This document shows positions 28,045 to 38,000 of a stretch of 64,000 nt of DNA, one piece after another. The stretch covers positions 1-64,000 of the forward strand of contig JAOMCX010000003.1 in the NCBI GenBank assembly GCA_028345195.1. The letters run 5' to 3'. Within the stretch, counting starts at the first letter, position 1, and the number at the start of each line of letters is the position of its first letter. This DNA comes from Candidatus Nitrosopelagicus sp. GTDB lineage: Archaea; Thermoproteota; Nitrososphaeria; Nitrososphaerales; Nitrosopumilaceae. The position numbers and the translations under genes were made by a program. A model generated the notes under the pieces. It had not been told where the DNA came from, did not search any database, and saw only the letters and a list, made by a program, of their open reading frames with translations.

Positions 28045-29895
28045 TTAAACTTGGATAATTGGTCTTTTTGATAGAAGTAGAGGCAAGTTTAGAGTGGAAT
28101 GTGGCTTACCGTCATTTTGTTTAGTAATTTCTTCTACAAAATTATCAAATGATATTTCTCTTACATCACGTTGTGTTCTGTCACGAACACTTAGATTCTC
28201 AGAACCTACCTCTTTTTCTCCAATTACAAGTACATATCTAATCCATTCTTTTTCAGATTCACGAATACGTTTTCCAATTGATTCATTTCTGTCATCTATA
28301 TCTACACGAATATTTTGTGCAGTTAGTTTTTCAGAAAGTTTTTGTGAAAATTCTAAGAAATCATCAGCTAAAGGAATTATACGGACTTGAGTGGGAGCAA
28401 GCCATAACGGGAACATTGGTTTTCTTCCTTCTTTAGCATCAGTAGCACATTTTTCAAGTAGAGCATATATGACACGTTCAATTGCACCACTAGGAGAATT
28501 ATGCAAAATAATTGGATTAATTGTAGAGTTATTTTCATCAACAAACTCAATTCCATATCTCTTACCATTTTCAACATCAATTTGATCAGTTGATAATGCA
28601 GATGCCTTTCCTAAATTATCAATATAGTTGAATTCCCATTTTAAAACAAAGTAAAAGAATCGTTCTTTCCACATCTCAACAAGTACTGGTTTGTCTAATT
28701 TTTTGACCAACTCGGAGATTAATTCTTTATTTTCATTGTAGAAATCTTCTGTAAATCGTATAGCCATTTCATAATCATCTTTTTCAATGCCAACATTTTT
28801 CAAAACATCTCTAGATAAATCAAAACGAGTTCTAAACTCCTCTACAGCCTGTGGAATGTCTTTACAAAATGCATGGCAATCAGGCATCGTAAATGCTCTC
28901 AATCTTCTAAGACCTACTAATTCTCCAGACTGCTCCCGTCTAAAGCTGTATCGAGTCATTTCATAGAGCCTATATGGTAAATTTTTGTAAGATATTTGCA
29001 TGTCATGTGCTATCAAGAATTGTCCAAAGCAGGCTGCAAATCTTAAGAATAATTGTTTTCCATCTGCATTAATGTTGTATTGTCGTGCAGGAAATCTGTT
29101 AAAGTAACTCTGCATGCTAGGATGGTGCGAGTCATACATAATTGGAGTCTCAACCTCATAGCCACCATAGTCTTTTACTTTATTTGTTACATATTGTTCT
29201 AGGAGTGATTTTATGAGACGTCCATTTGGAAAAAATCTCATATTGCCATGATCAGATGCAGATTCATAGTCAGCAATTGCAAGTTTTTTCATTAATGCTA
29301 CATGTGGAGGAGGTTGGTCAACATTTCGGTTTTTATCAGATTCGTATTTTGCAAGTTTTTCTAATTTTTTGTGTTTAGAGAAATTAAACTTGTCAAATTC
29401 AGTCATAGAGCCATCTGGAGATAAAATAAACCAATAAGATTTGATTTTTGATTCAGATTCCAACGCAGTGGAAGTTTTTTCTTTTTTATCACCAGATCTA
29501 ATAACTTTGGAACTTTCAGCTAACGGATGACCCTTTACTTTGACATTATATGATTTGGTCCAACCAAATGGTGCACGACTAACTTCCAAGTCTTGAGATT
29601 CAGATTCCATTAATTTCAAAATGGATAATGCAGTAGATGGAGCAGCCAAGTCAGAACTCAAATGAGCATAAGGGTATAACAGTAATTTTTTACAGCCAAT
29701 TTTTTGCATAGATTCTTTAATTTGAGAAATCGCATCCAATGCTACATTATCGTCATCGCCTTCTTCAACAGCTATAAAACAAACAACAACTTCATCAATT
29801 GAGACAGGTTTTGGCTCAATATCTTCAGCAGATTTTATCTCTTTTTTCGTGGCCTCATACGAGATATTATCACAGTGTAATTGTAAGATTCTCAT
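28045..29895 (-). CDS. thrS: Threonyl-tRNA synthetase, archaeal type
   Basis: 616 aa. The N-terminal ~140 residues (RILQLHCDNISYEATKKEI) form the archaeal editing domain related to D-aminoacyl-tRNA deacylase, which removes Ser from tRNA(Thr). Catalytic core: YEVETPIMYDSHHPSM, motif 2 YEMTRYSFRREQSGELVGLR, MPDCHAFCKD, and HNSPSGAIERVIYALLE. The anticodon-binding domain starts PLWLAPTQVRIIPL. Complete length. Confidence 0.95.
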   Translation of the reverse strand: MRILQLHCDNISYEATKKEIKSAEDIEPKPVSIDEVVVCFIAVEEGDDDNVALDAISQIKESMQKIGCKKLLLYPYAHLSSDLAAPSTALSILKLMESESQDLEVSRAPFGWTKSYNVKVKGHPLAESSKVIRSGDKKEKTSTALESESKIKSYWFILSPDGSMTEFDKFNFSKHKKLEKLAKYESDKNRNVDQPPPHVALMKKLAIADYESASDHGNMRFFPNGRLIKSLLEQYVTNKVKDYGGYEVETPIMYDSHHPSMQSYFNRFPARQYNINADGKQLFLRFAACFGQFLIAHDMQISYKNLPYRLYEMTRYSFRREQSGELVGLRRLRAFTMPDCHAFCKDIPQAVEEFRTRFDLSRDVLKNVGIEKDDYEMAIRFTEDFYNENKELISELVKKLDKPVLVEMWKERFFYFVLKWEFNYIDNLGKASALSTDQIDVENGKRYGIEFVDENNSTINPIILHNSPSGAIERVIYALLEKCATDAKEGRKPMFPLWLAPTQVRIIPLADDFLEFSQKLSEKLTAQNIRVDIDDRNESIGKRIRESEKEWIRYVLVIGEKEVGSENLSVRDRTQRDVREISFDNFVEEITKQNDGKPHSTLNLPLLLSKRPIIQV

Positions 29896-29908
29896 AATTC
29901 ATGCCACT

Positions 29909-30655
29909 TTATTTTTGATTAAAGTGTTCTGATGTAATTGAGCGGTCCGGAGATATTATCATCCCCCATCGTTCAGGAGAAGGAATTTTTTGAGGGTATT
30001 TCCCAGAATGTTCAATTGGATATGCCATTACTGTTTTTCCATCAAAAACCTGGATAAAAAATCCATAATCATCTTCGAATCCAATTTGTTCAAGAGGGAT
30101 CCGAAATTCGTATGCAGCATGAGGAGTTCTAAGATATCTGTCATTTTCCCCAGAAGTGCCACCAATTGCTATCAAATCAGGATGGTTCTTTTCAATATGA
30201 AAATGAGAGGTTCTATGTACCGGAGAACCTCCATTCAGAGTATGAGCGTTTTTTGAGCCTCTAGTTGCAACATAACACCAATCCGAATCATCTGCCATTT
30301 TTGACGTCTCCCCACCATCAAAACACACAACTGCCCGATCTGCCATATGATCATTTGTGACATCACCTAAAACGTCAATCAGGACATACATGTAATTATC
30401 CTGATGTGCTGTACGTAAAATCAGATCACTGTTGTTGAACCTAAAAGAATCTAATGATGATGCCTTCCATTCATGAGTAAAAGACCACTCCCCGTCATAT
30501 ATGACATCATCAAATGTATTGGAAATGGTGACTTTGATGGGTTCATCAGCATAGGCGGCAGTCCAAAATAAAGAAATTGCACAAAGTGACAGAACCCCTA
30601 TAATTTTATGCAATGTACTTTTTTGTGTTTTCGTTAAATAAGTTAGTCCACTCAA
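29909..30655 (-). CDS. Secreted CBM9/DOMON-like protein
   Basis: 248 aa starting at TTG 30655. A signal peptide or anchor (IIGVLSLCAISLFWTAAYAD) precedes a beta-sandwich of about 200 residues. The pattern VIYDGEWSFTHEWKA, MYVLIDVLGDVT, RAVVCFDGG, and later AYEFRIPLEQIG matches the CBM9/ethylbenzene-dehydrogenase-gamma-like (DOMON-type) fold, which binds heme or sugar. Two cysteines are present in the domain. It is divergent from the surface-protein locus, with only 33 bp between starts. Confidence 0.7.
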   Translation of the reverse strand: MSGLTYLTKTQKSTLHKIIGVLSLCAISLFWTAAYADEPIKVTISNTFDDVIYDGEWSFTHEWKASSLDSFRFNNSDLILRTAHQDNYMYVLIDVLGDVTNDHMADRAVVCFDGGETSKMADDSDWCYVATRGSKNAHTLNGGSPVHRTSHFHIEKNHPDLIAIGGTSGENDRYLRTPHAAYEFRIPLEQIGFEDDYGFFIQVFDGKTVMAYPIEHSGKYPQKIPSPERWGMIISPDRSITSEHFNQK

Positions 30656-30688
30656 TGTTTAATAATTTTCAGGTAAAATAATAATGAA

Positions 30689-30901
30689 TTGAACAAAGGT
30701 ATAGCAGTAGGAATTGGAGTTGGAATTGGACTTTTAGCCCTTGCAGTGATATTTCTAGTTCCTAACGATGCAGGACTTTCAGAAAATGAAGCTCCAATGG
30801 CAGTAGAATTATCAGATCAGGTCGAAGTAGTTTCTGAAGAATCCAAATCATACGAGATAGGTATTTCAGAAGGGTTAGAAGTCGGAGACGGTTCACCTTA
30901 A
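30689..30901 (+). CDS. 70-aa membrane peptide sharing a motif with the giant surface protein
   Basis: It starts at TTG 30689, because the nearest ATG is followed by a stop. A single membrane helix (GIAVGIGVGIGLLALAVIFL) is followed by an acidic tail ending IGISEGLEVGDGSP and stop. Nearly the same string, ISISEGLIIGDGSP, occurs in the giant protein at about 33079-33117. It could be a remnant of a once longer paralogue or an assembly partner. A TATA-like tttaataatt lies about 27 bp upstream. Confidence 0.6.
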   Translation: MNKGIAVGIGVGIGLLALAVIFLVPNDAGLSENEAPMAVELSDQVEVVSEESKSYEIGISEGLEVGDGSP

Positions 30902-30918
30902 ATTTTCATCATAATTTC

Positions 30919-30962
30919 ATAAATAATGATAAACATAAATAATTAATACTAGGTGTGTACAC
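30919..30962. promoter_or_regulatory. Upstream region of the AbrB-like gene: repeated cataaataat and an 8-bp palindrome
   Basis: The 10-mer cataaataat occurs at 30919-30928 and 30935-30944, and the palindrome gtgtacac lies at 30955-30962, 7 bp before the ATG. The second 10-mer is at TATA distance (about 30 bp). The arrangement suits a promoter with an operator, but no binding is shown. Confidence 0.35.
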
Positions 30963-30969
30963 TAAAACC

Positions 30970-31128
30970 ATGAGTGAGATACAAGAGGAGTTAGTCAAAA
31001 TCACATCAGGAGGAACAATCTCAATCCCTAAACAATTTAGGCGTTATTTGGAGATGCAAAAGGGGGATTACCTCAAAATAGGTCTGGAAGGCGACCATCT
31101 AGTAGTTCGAAAAGTTCAGATATCATAA
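30970..31128 (+). CDS. AbrB/SpoVT-like DNA-binding protein
   Basis: 52 aa from ATG 30970 to TAA 31126-31128. The sequence VKITSGGTISIPKQFRRYLE followed by MQKGDYLKIGLEGDHLVVRK is the swapped-hairpin AbrB fold, complete in one domain. Such proteins bind DNA as dimers and serve as transition regulators or antitoxins. No toxin gene is adjacent. The position just ahead of the secreted-protein genes suggests it could regulate them or itself. Confidence 0.75.
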   Translation: MSEIQEELVKITSGGTISIPKQFRRYLEMQKGDYLKIGLEGDHLVVRKVQIS

Positions 31129-31411
31129 TTTGCCATTAAATGTCACCAAGTCTAGATGTAAGATTTTAATTTCAAAGTAATAATGAGATGTTTTTTCAAT
31201 ATTAGGTTCAAATAGATACAAAAATTGACTAGAAATTCTACTATTTTCAACAACGATCTTTAGTAATTATTCTATCATAATAATTATAAGAATTAGAAGT
31301 TAAGTCGATCAATTAGTAATTCCTTCAAGTTAGTTAGTAAGTTAGTAAAACCCTCATGATTTTTAAGTTTTTCCGGATCCATGTAAATAGATCTATAAGG
31401 AATACGATCTA
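31129..31411. other. AT-rich spacer before the surface-protein genes
   Basis: A 283-bp gap, long for this window. I see no open frame or tRNA. It contains an imperfect tandem ttagttagtaagttagtaa (31331-31349) and a weak Shine-Dalgarno-like taagga about 14 bases before ATG 31412. It probably holds the promoter for the secreted protein and giant gene. Confidence 0.5.
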
Positions 31412-32071
31412 ATGAAACAGATTACGACAATCACTGCACTTGTGGCAGCTTTGGCTGTTACTTCAGGTGGATTAGGCTTATCATTAACAGGTGTTTTTGA
31501 AGATAACAACGTTACAACTACTTCAAATACAGTAAATGGACTAATGATGGGGCATCTTACCGTAGAAGCACACAATGAAGCAGGAGAACTTGTTGCATAT
31601 AGACAATCAGACAACGAAGTGGTAGACGATGGCGAACAATGTATTCTCAAAATGCTATTTGGTACAACTGGCTCAAGTCAGGCAGGTAGAGGCGAATATA
31701 CTACTACAGGTGCCTGTACAGGAGCATTAACCGGTGCATGGGACAACATTGCCATAGGAACCACTACCACAGCAGCCGCAGATGCTCAAGTACTCTTAGG
31801 AAATGAGACATCATCATCTGATGGACTAGAGAGAGGTACTGCAACCACCAAAACATGGACAAATGGAACAGGGTCTACAACAACTAAAATTGTGTTGTCA
31901 AAGACATTCACCAATGATAGTCCTAGGGCACACACTATTGCAGAATCAGGACTATTCAATAGTACCACAAATGATGCAAATGGAATGCTTGCAAGACAGA
32001 CATTCACAGGTGTGGCACTCTCAAATGGTGACTCAATAACCATCACTTGGACCTTCACTGTGGGCAATTAG
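31412..32071 (+). CDS. 219-aa secreted protein preceding the giant gene
   Basis: A signal peptide (ITTITALVAALAVTSGGLGL) is followed by a Thr/Ser/Gly-rich beta domain of about 190 residues. The C-terminal block IAESGLFN...MLARQTFTGVALSNGDSITITWTFTV recalls domains at the ends of phage-tail or virion structural proteins; this is a pattern impression, not an alignment. Two cysteines (GEQCILKML, TGACTGAL) could pair. Its stop lies 5 bp before the TTG start of the giant gene, so the two should be co-expressed. Confidence 0.7.
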   Translation: MKQITTITALVAALAVTSGGLGLSLTGVFEDNNVTTTSNTVNGLMMGHLTVEAHNEAGELVAYRQSDNEVVDDGEQCILKMLFGTTGSSQAGRGEYTTTGACTGALTGAWDNIAIGTTTTAAADAQVLLGNETSSSDGLERGTATTKTWTNGTGSTTTKIVLSKTFTNDSPRAHTIAESGLFNSTTNDANGMLARQTFTGVALSNGDSITITWTFTVGN

Positions 32072-32076
32072 CACAC

Positions 32077-35000
32077 TTGAATTCCAAGATTTTTTCTTTA
32101 TTTTTATTCACGGTTTTAGGGTTTTCAGCAGTTTCGATCCCAAGTAATGGACTGGAAATAAGCCAAAATACTCAATTTTCAATCAATTTGGCAGAAGATT
32201 TGGCAGTTTCTAGCGGATTTGGTCAAAAAATCGGAAATAATCATAATATCGCTCTAAATGAACAATTAGAGATATCGAACCATGAGAAGTATCAGGAATT
32301 AATTTTAGCCACAAAACAGCTCACCGATAGACATGCCATTATGGATAGAGTTGTTCCAAATACAAGATTACGGACTATTCAAGATAGTGACTTAAGTGAT
32401 AAAACAAACGAAGCCACAATAACAGATTTTATCGATAATATCACAGATGCATTCTATGATGGAGGTGGAAAATCACCTTCAATGCCCTCAATCCCCCTGG
32501 CATTTGCGGCAAATATGAATTCAGATTCAATTCAACTGCTTCAAGTAAATGAAATGCATGGGGACAGCCTAGAATCTGTCTATTCAGATACGGGACCACC
32601 ATGGACAATTTTAGATCATCAAAAAAGTTTTTCACAAATTTCCCCAGATAATATTCCAAATTATTATTTTGACTATACAGATAGTTTTTCATCAAAAATC
32701 ACTCCAGCAGAATTAGATTTTACCCAAGCAATACTCATTGTTTCAGCACCAGGAATAATTTACATTATACTATTTTCAGAGGGATTAGTACCAGGAATCA
32801 GACCTCCCAAATTACCTCAATTAGCAGGATTTTATTTTCTATTCATCTTTTTTGTATTTACATCATTTTCAACCCCATTTGCAATTGGAAATGGCATGTG
32901 GAGTACGGCATTTGGAAACATGGATAATTCTACGAATACAAACAGCACTCAATTCGATAATCCAGAATACATTCAACTTTCTAACATGACACAAATTGAC
33001 GATGTAGAAACATCATTTCAAAACAACACGGTAACTGAAACAGACAACGTAGCAGATGGGCCAAAGCATTATTCAATATCAATATCAGAGGGCTTGATCA
33101 TAGGAGATGGCTCACCGACAAACACTCAAACACAAAACGAACCAATTTTTGAAGAGATATTAAAAGATGTCCAAATTTCAGAATCTGTATCATTTTCAGA
33201 TACAATAGCAGAAGAAGAGAAATCACAAAATAATGTGAATGTTTCAGAATCGGTATCATTTTCCGACCGATTAGAGGCAATAATCATCCTTCCATATGGC
33301 GTAATTCGTCTAAATGAAACGATTTCCTTCATTAATGAAACAGATGTAGGTTTTGGTTTGGAATTAATCAATATTTCAGAATCTGTATCGCTTTCAGATT
33401 ATATCACAATTGAATCTCATAGAACCCTGAATGTAATAGTTGATGTTTCGGAATCCATAGAATTTTCATCACAGATAGCAATTGATGGAATTACAGAACT
33501 TCAGATAAATGAATTTTTGATGATGTCTACCATAGTTGGAATTTATCAATCAACAGTTAGAATTGATGAACATTTACAATTATCAGATTATGAAGAAAAT
33601 CAATTTATTGAAATTTCTTTAATCGACATACCAGCAACTAGATTAATACCACAAAATTCAACTTTAGTTCTAAACGGAACCTCATATGTAGAAACTAATC
33701 AAGACATTTCAGAATCTACAAACGAAATCTCAGTTTCTGCATGGATAAAACCTGAATTCGATTCAGGTACACCACAAATGGTTGCATTATCAAAGGATTT
33801 GACTTTTCAAATCAGAATAAATAATCTTGTAGAGCCACACAAGGTTCCAGTTTTTGCAATTTACGATGGAATGAAATGGCATGAAGTTAATGGAAAAACA
33901 CCACTAGAAGAAGGAAAATGGCATCACATTTCAGGAGTACTAGATAAAACTGAAATTACAATTTTTGTTAATGGAATTCAACAGGAAGTAATATCAATTC
34001 CTGAACTTGTTATTGTAGGAAAATTTGCAGTCACTACTACTGAAATGGGCATTTCAATATCTGAAAGTAACATCGTAATTGGAGCTGAACATGATTCGGA
34101 TGAAACAACATCAAAATTCTCAGGGCAAATTTCAGGAGTTTTAATTCACAATAAAGCACTTAATACAGAATTTATCAATGAGGTATTACAAAATACAGCT
34201 CCATTTGCAACTACAGAAATTGTACTAACTGAGACAGTTCAAATTTCAGATGTACAAGGACTTTCAGGAAAAGGTGCGGTAAACATCAACGAGAGTATTT
34301 CATTTCCAGATACAGTAAACAATGGTTCAATCATCTTACCTAGAATTTATTCAGAAAAAATAGATCTATTATCAGTAAATGGCACATATACAAATTCCAC
34401 CATCGCATTAAATGGCACAGGATTTGTTGTTGTGGAAGATACAATATCTTCTGATATCAATACCATGAGTATTTCATCATGGATTAAGCCTGAATTTCAT
34501 GTTGGAAATCCTCAGTATACTATTGCATCAAAAGACAATTCGTTCAATCTATTTATCAGAAATGCAAATGTTGAATCACCATCTCATACAATTGGATTTT
34601 CTGTTTTTGATGGTGTAAGATGGACTGAGATTCTAGGTCACCAAATAATAGATGAAAAGTGGCATCATGCAATGGCATTTGTCAATGGTTCAAAAATTTC
34701 ATTGTACGTGAATGGAAATCTAGAAGATGAGAAAACCTTACAAGATGAATTTTCAATTGGAAACAATGGTCAATATTCAATTCAAGATTCACAAATATCA
34801 GTTTCAGATTCTGAAATAATTATTGGAGCATATGTCAGTAAACTTCGTGAAGAAGCTAAAATTTCGGATAAATTTATAGGAAAAATTGCATCAGTTGATG
34901 TCTATACAGAGGTTCTAAACAAAGAACAGGTTGTATACAAATATGAAACAGAATTACTAGAAATTCACAATGTTGTCTCACTTTATGAGACCATACAGAT

Positions 35001-38000
35001 TCATGACAAAACCAATCTTTTGGATGAGTTAACCACGACGAATGTTAAATTATATCGAATAAACCTTTACGATGAAATATTCTTAGAAGATGTCATTCTA
35101 GTTGCAGGATTAGATAATAACGTTCATCTCAATGAATTTCTCATTTTACAAGAAAACATCTCATTTGATAATCATGTAACAATGAAACCACTTACTCCGT
35201 TAGTTAATCCTGAGATAAAGATGGTGAAATCTGGATTTCTAATAACTGAGACACCAAAATTTGAATTAGAATATTATTCAGAAAATGATGCTGCAAAAAT
35301 TGATCACCTACAAATTGTAAATGCCACAAACATTGCAAATCAGATACAGGAAGATTTAGCCCCAACACCAGCTGAATTATTAACTACAGGTAATCTCAAC
35401 GAAATTACAACAGCAATTCAAATTATTGAGACCAGAAAAGCTATCTTAGATTTACAAAATCAACTTGATCAGATGCCAGAGGATGTTAAACCTGAAGATG
35501 TTAAACCACTACTGGATAGATTAAATGAAATCACAGAATCAATTGAAGAAACCGCAGAAAAACTTGAAGAAATACGCCTAGAAGAAAAGGCAGAAGAAAT
35601 CGAGAATTCTGTAAAGAAAATCAAAGAGGCTGCAGATATTAAACAAAATCTAAACCAGACCGGAACATGGAAAAGCGCACATGAGATAATCAGTTCAAAG
35701 ATTATTGCACCAGATGGTAAAATATTTGCCGAGGAAGTATTCTTTGAAAAAATGAGAGAGGGTAAGTTTGGTATTGAAATATCAAACGATATCATAAATT
35801 CCGATAAAGCAAAACCAGGAATCTACATAATCCAGAATACAATCATCATAGATGGAAATGAATTTACAATAAATGAAGAATTTGCATGGGGATTAGTCTC
35901 ACTCAATACAAAAAAGAGTACCTACCATCCTGGTGAAACCGCAGAATTTGTGATTGTTGTCCTAGATTCAGTAGGAGCCCCAGTATGTGATGCCAATTTG
36001 GTGATGTCAATTAATGGAACGACATTATCGTCTGGTGCAGGAATTACACCAAATGAAGAATGTGGAATTTATGATGCTGCATACGATACAGGTTCAAAGG
36101 GAACATATCATGTAGATATTTCAGCAATTGCAGATGGAATTCAAACTGGATTTGAGACTACATTTGATGTTGCAAATCATGTAGAATTTGACATCATACG
36201 AACAGCACAATCAAAGATTGACCCAGTCAACAATCCAAATGAGTTTGATGTAATTCTAGATATTACATCTCATACAGATGCAGATCAAATTCAAATTGTA
36301 GAAATGGTGCCATCTGCCTTTGAAATAATTACCGACGGTCAGATTACAGAAAAAAATAACATCACCACAATTACATGGGATAAGACACTTGTTGGAAATA
36401 GCACACAGATTAGTTACACATATTCTGTTCCATTTGTTTTCCCAGAACTTTATCCATTAGGTCCTGTACAGATTGATTATGATGGAAAATCATACAATGA
36501 AGCACGTCCATGGTTTGTTGCAAATGATCCGCTAACGATATCACCTAATATTGTAAATTTAGACGAGGTAGTTAGCATACAAGATGACATTTCTGTAGTA
36601 ACTAGTACTAATCAGGTTGTTCTAAATGAAGAAATACAATTTGTAGATAAGACAACTACCGGATATGAAAGTGATGGAGTAATTCTGTCCACCCAAAGAA
36701 TTACTATTGATTCTGATGGTGCAAGACAAGGATTTGGAATGGGTCTTGCACGCCTTGGAGATTTAGATGGTAACGGGGTAGATGATTTTGCTGTTGGTGC
36801 AGCTACTGGTGACAGATGGTACTCCTCATGGAGTTGGCCAACTAACAAAAACGGAGCAGTATACATCATGTTCATGAATTCTGACGGTTCAGTAAAAGGT
36901 ACTGCAACAATTGACAAGGATACAACTAACGGACCCGACATTGGTTCTAATGCACATAGTTATGGTAGATCAGTTCAAAACATTGGCGACATAGATGGAG
37001 ACGGAATAAATGACATTGCCGTTGGAGAAGAACGAGGAGATAGTGGAAAAGGTGCAGTGTACATTCATTTCTTGAATGCAGATGGTACGGTAAAAAGTAC
37101 TGCAACAATTAAGGACGGCGTAACAAATGCGCCAGGTTTAGCTGCAGGTGATCATTATGGTGCAGACATTGCAAACATGGGTGATTTGGATGGAGACGGA
37201 ATAAATGACATTGCCGTTGGTGCAGACGAGGATAGTAGTAATGGAACAGACAAAGGTGTAGTGTACATTCATTATTTGAATTCTGATGGAAGTCTAAAAG
37301 AAGACACTGTGAAAATTGGACATGGTACAACTAACGGACCAGATATCCATGATTACGGTGGTTATGGAGGATCTATAGAAAATATTGGCGATTTGGATGG
37401 AGATGGTGTTAATGATTTAGCAGTTGGTGAGACAAATCAGAGTAATTGGGCTAGTCCTGGTTATGTACACATCCATTTCATGAATGCCGACCAATCTATC
37501 AAATCCACAAATGAGATTGAAGGAAAGTCCTCAGCAGATATGCCCGGTGATCGTACAACAGGATATTATACCTACTTTGGTTCATCAATTGCAAACATCG
37601 GTGATCAAAACGGCGATGGAATAAATGACATTGCAGTAGGTGCCAGTCTATCAGGATATCAATTGGATACAGATGGCGTCAGTGGAGTCGATTATGAGAT
37701 GGGCAAAGGTGCAGTGTACATTTTGAATATGGATACTGATGGAACGGTAAAAGATAGTTTCAGAATTAATGAAGATATACCAAATGGACCAGCACTCTGG
37801 GGTGATGGAATAACCTATGGAAATTCAGGAAGTAACAGAGGACAGTTTGGAGCTTCTATGGATGGCGCATTCATCACTGATGATTATCAACTTGAACTGA
37901 TAGTAGGTGCACCAACTGATGCCACAGCTGGTAGCAACGAGGGCACAATATGGATCATATACTTGAATATTGGAAATGATTATCCAGTAGTTGAATTAGA

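Noticed and set aside
30970-31128. Type II toxin-antitoxin module based on the AbrB-like gene
   Set aside because: No toxin-like gene (PIN, MazF, Doc) is adjacent; the downstream genes encode secreted proteins.
32047-32076. Upstream TTG start for the giant gene
   Set aside because: Adds ten residues with Cys and His ahead of the signal peptide and overlaps the previous gene; TTG 32077 gives a clean signal sequence.
36612-36941. Antisense 109-aa frame at FG-GAP propeller 1
   Set aside because: Equivalent antisense frames appear over similar propeller sequence (39990-40172), showing a codon-bias effect and not a gene.
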